From Silvimonas iriomotensis (GTDB lineage Bacteria; Pseudomonadota; Gammaproteobacteria; Burkholderiales; Chitinibacteraceae), in assembly GCF_014645535.1 (NCBI RefSeq), contig NZ_BMLX01000001.1, positions 1,109,169 to 1,173,168 on the forward strand: DNA of 64,000 bases, in the 5' to 3' direction. The notes under the pieces are model-generated. The model did not search any database. It saw nothing but the letters and a program-made list of their open reading frames with translations, and was not told where the DNA came from. Below, one piece after another: positions 62,839 to 64,000 of this stretch (positions within the stretch are counted from its first letter, which is position 1; the number at the start of each line of letters is the position of its first letter). Position numbers and translations under genes: made by a program.

Positions 62839-64000
62839 AGTCCAGCCTGAACACTACCCTCACGGCGAGCCTGCTGACGCTGTGCCTGTCATTAAGCGCC
62901 TGCGTTAGCCCGAGCGGCATACATGGTTCCGGCTCAATGATGTCGCCAGCCAGTTTGCAATCAGCGCAAAGCCTGCCTATGGGAGGAGGCCGCTGGCCGG
63001 ATACCAACTGGACTGATGCGTTCGGCGATGCGCAACTCAAGCAACTGATTGCCGAAGCGCTGGCGGCCAACCCCAGTCTTGCCGAAGCACGCGCCCGCCT
63101 TGCGGCGGCACAAGCTTTCAATGAGAGCACGCAGGCTGACCGCCTGCCAGATGTGCGAGCCGACTATGCCTGGACCAGAACTCGCTACACCGAAAATGGA
63201 TTGATTCCACCGCCCTACTCGGGTAGCTGGCAATCGGACAACCGGGTGGTGATCGGCGCGAGCTATACGCTGGATTTCTGGGGCAAGCTCAAGCAGGCTG
63301 ATCTGGCCGCGTTATCACAGGTGCAGGCCCAAACGGCAGAGACCGAGCAGGTGAAACTGACACTGGTGACGGCCCTTACCCGCACGTACAACCAGTTAGC
63401 CGGTTTGTATGCGCTGCGGGACCTCGCGCAGGAAGAAAGGCAGCGCCGTGAAGAGATCGAAAAGCTGACCCATCAGCGCTTCAGTTCCGGCCTGGATAAC
63501 GCCATTGAGCGCGAAACCAGTACCAGTCTGAGTGCCGATAGCCGCGCAGACATCGTGGCACTGAATGCACGCATCACGGCCACCCAGTACAAACTGGCCG
63601 CACTGGCTGGTGCCGGGCCAGACCGGGGTTTGCAATTGGCGCGTCCGCAGCAAAGCGCGTTTTCCACGCCCGCCATCCCCGATAACCTGCCGGCAGACTT
63701 GGTCAGCCGCAGGCCAGATCTGGTCGCCGCTCGCTGGCGTATCGATAGCTTCGGCCATGAGGTGGAATCGGCACGGGCTGACTTTTATCCCGACATCAAT
63801 CTCAACGCCGCGTTGGGTTTGAACGCCTTCGGCTTTAGCCGCTTTCTAGAGTCCTCAAGCCGGACCGTCGCGGCTGGCCCGGCCATTCACCTGCCCATTT
63901 TTGATGCGGGCCGTTTGCGCGCCCAACTCAAACTGCGCTATGCCGAGATGGATCAGGCGATTGCGTTTTACAACCAGACCCTGGTGTCTGCGCTCGACGA
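62835..64000 (+). CDS. NodT-family outer membrane efflux lipoprotein (partial, runs off the window)
   Basis: 388 complete codons to the edge of the window. A lipoprotein signal with lipobox LSAC (cysteine near residue 23) is followed by the typical OMF/TolC-like repeats: '[37 protein letters not shown]', 'YTLDFWGKL', '[19 protein letters not shown]', '[16 protein letters not shown]' and '[12 protein letters not shown]'. This is the outer membrane channel of a tripartite (RND or MFS-type) pump. The ATG overlaps the stop of the chemoreceptor gene (ATGA). Partner pump genes would be expected beyond the right edge. Confidence 0.93.
   Translation, partial: MKSSLNTTLTASLLTLCLSLSACVSPSGIHGSGSMMSPASLQSAQSLPMGGGRWPDTNWTDAFGDAQLKQLIAEALAANPSLAEARARLAAAQAFNESTQADRLPDVRADYAWTRTRYTENGLIPPPYSGSWQSDNRVVIGASYTLDFWGKLKQADLAALSQVQAQTAETEQVKLTLVTALTRTYNQLAGLYALRDLAQEERQRREEIEKLTHQRFSSGLDNAIERETSTSLSADSRADIVALNARITATQYKLAALAGAGPDRGLQLARPQQSAFSTPAIPDNLPADLVSRRPDLVAARWRIDSFGHEVESARADFYPDINLNAALGLNAFGFSRFLESSSRTVAAGPAIHLPIFDAGRLRAQLKLRYAEMDQAIAFYNQTLVSALD

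Noticed and set aside
1-64000. tRNA genes, CRISPR arrays, intact insertion sequences or phage genes
   Set aside because: I looked for T-loop-like GTTCRANYC with acceptor pairing, regularly spaced repeats, transposase motifs and phage structural proteins, and saw none I could support.

Overview
This is 64 kb of chromosome from a moderately GC-rich Gram-negative bacterium, most likely a betaproteobacterium close to Neisseriales/Chromobacteriaceae (inference). The support is a beta-type general porin, an fnr-hemN pair next to a TauE/SafE-like protein, PHB-granule proteins (phasin and PhaM) and a free-standing trpEGDC cluster. I saw no rRNA, tRNA, CRISPR array, intact IS element or prophage. The left edge falls just before trmJ. 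The right edge cuts an outer-membrane efflux gene.

Region by region. 0.1-6.7 kb is housekeeping: trmJ, a His-rich exported helical protein, a ybhP-clsB-like phospholipid pair, nudB, and csdA-csdE for sulfur mobilisation. 6.7-12.1 kb is catabolic: an exported hydrolase with a sugar/sorbosone dehydrogenase, then a GPH symporter with a GH127 beta-L-arabinofuranosidase. 12.4-17.3 kb is the conserved stress set prkA (yeaG)-yeaH-spoVR. 17.8-19.7 kb is a compact signalling operon: a receiver protein, a CheC-like phosphatase and a PAS-GGDEF diguanylate cyclase. 19.8-23.6 kb is the oxygen-response block: a SafE-like protein, hemN, a perfect FNR box, fnr, and a degenerate 6-phosphogluconate-dehydrogenase-like protein. 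23.7-36.7 kb carries a phasin, a YjfB-like motility protein, dnaE, maeB, phaM-mltA and trpEGDC.

The porin at 37.4 kb is preceded by a near-consensus Pho box with a well-spaced -10 element, so phosphate starvation probably controls it. A small unknown gene and poxB follow.

From 41 to 62 kb the content looks accessory: two SDR oxidoreductases, two related exported epoxide-hydrolase-like proteins, three tandem paralogous AraC regulators, an unusual LuxR-type regulator, GST and VOC enzymes beside LysR and MocR regulators, and three uncharacterised proteins. This stretch also holds an atypical cbb3-like terminal oxidase operon. It has CcoN-like and CcoO-like subunits, a mono-haem cytochrome c in place of CcoP, a SCO copper protein and a membrane protein. 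The window ends with an AhpD-like enzyme, an exported cupin, a soluble chemoreceptor with a zinc-binding CZB domain, and a NodT-type efflux lipoprotein that overlaps the chemoreceptor gene.

The best candidates for under-described biology are the reduced cbb3-like oxidase operon, the 6PGDH-like pseudoenzyme behind fnr, the triple AraC array with its palindromic operator, the receiver-CheC-cyclase operon, and the Pho-box porin. All family calls come from reading motifs; no database search was run.
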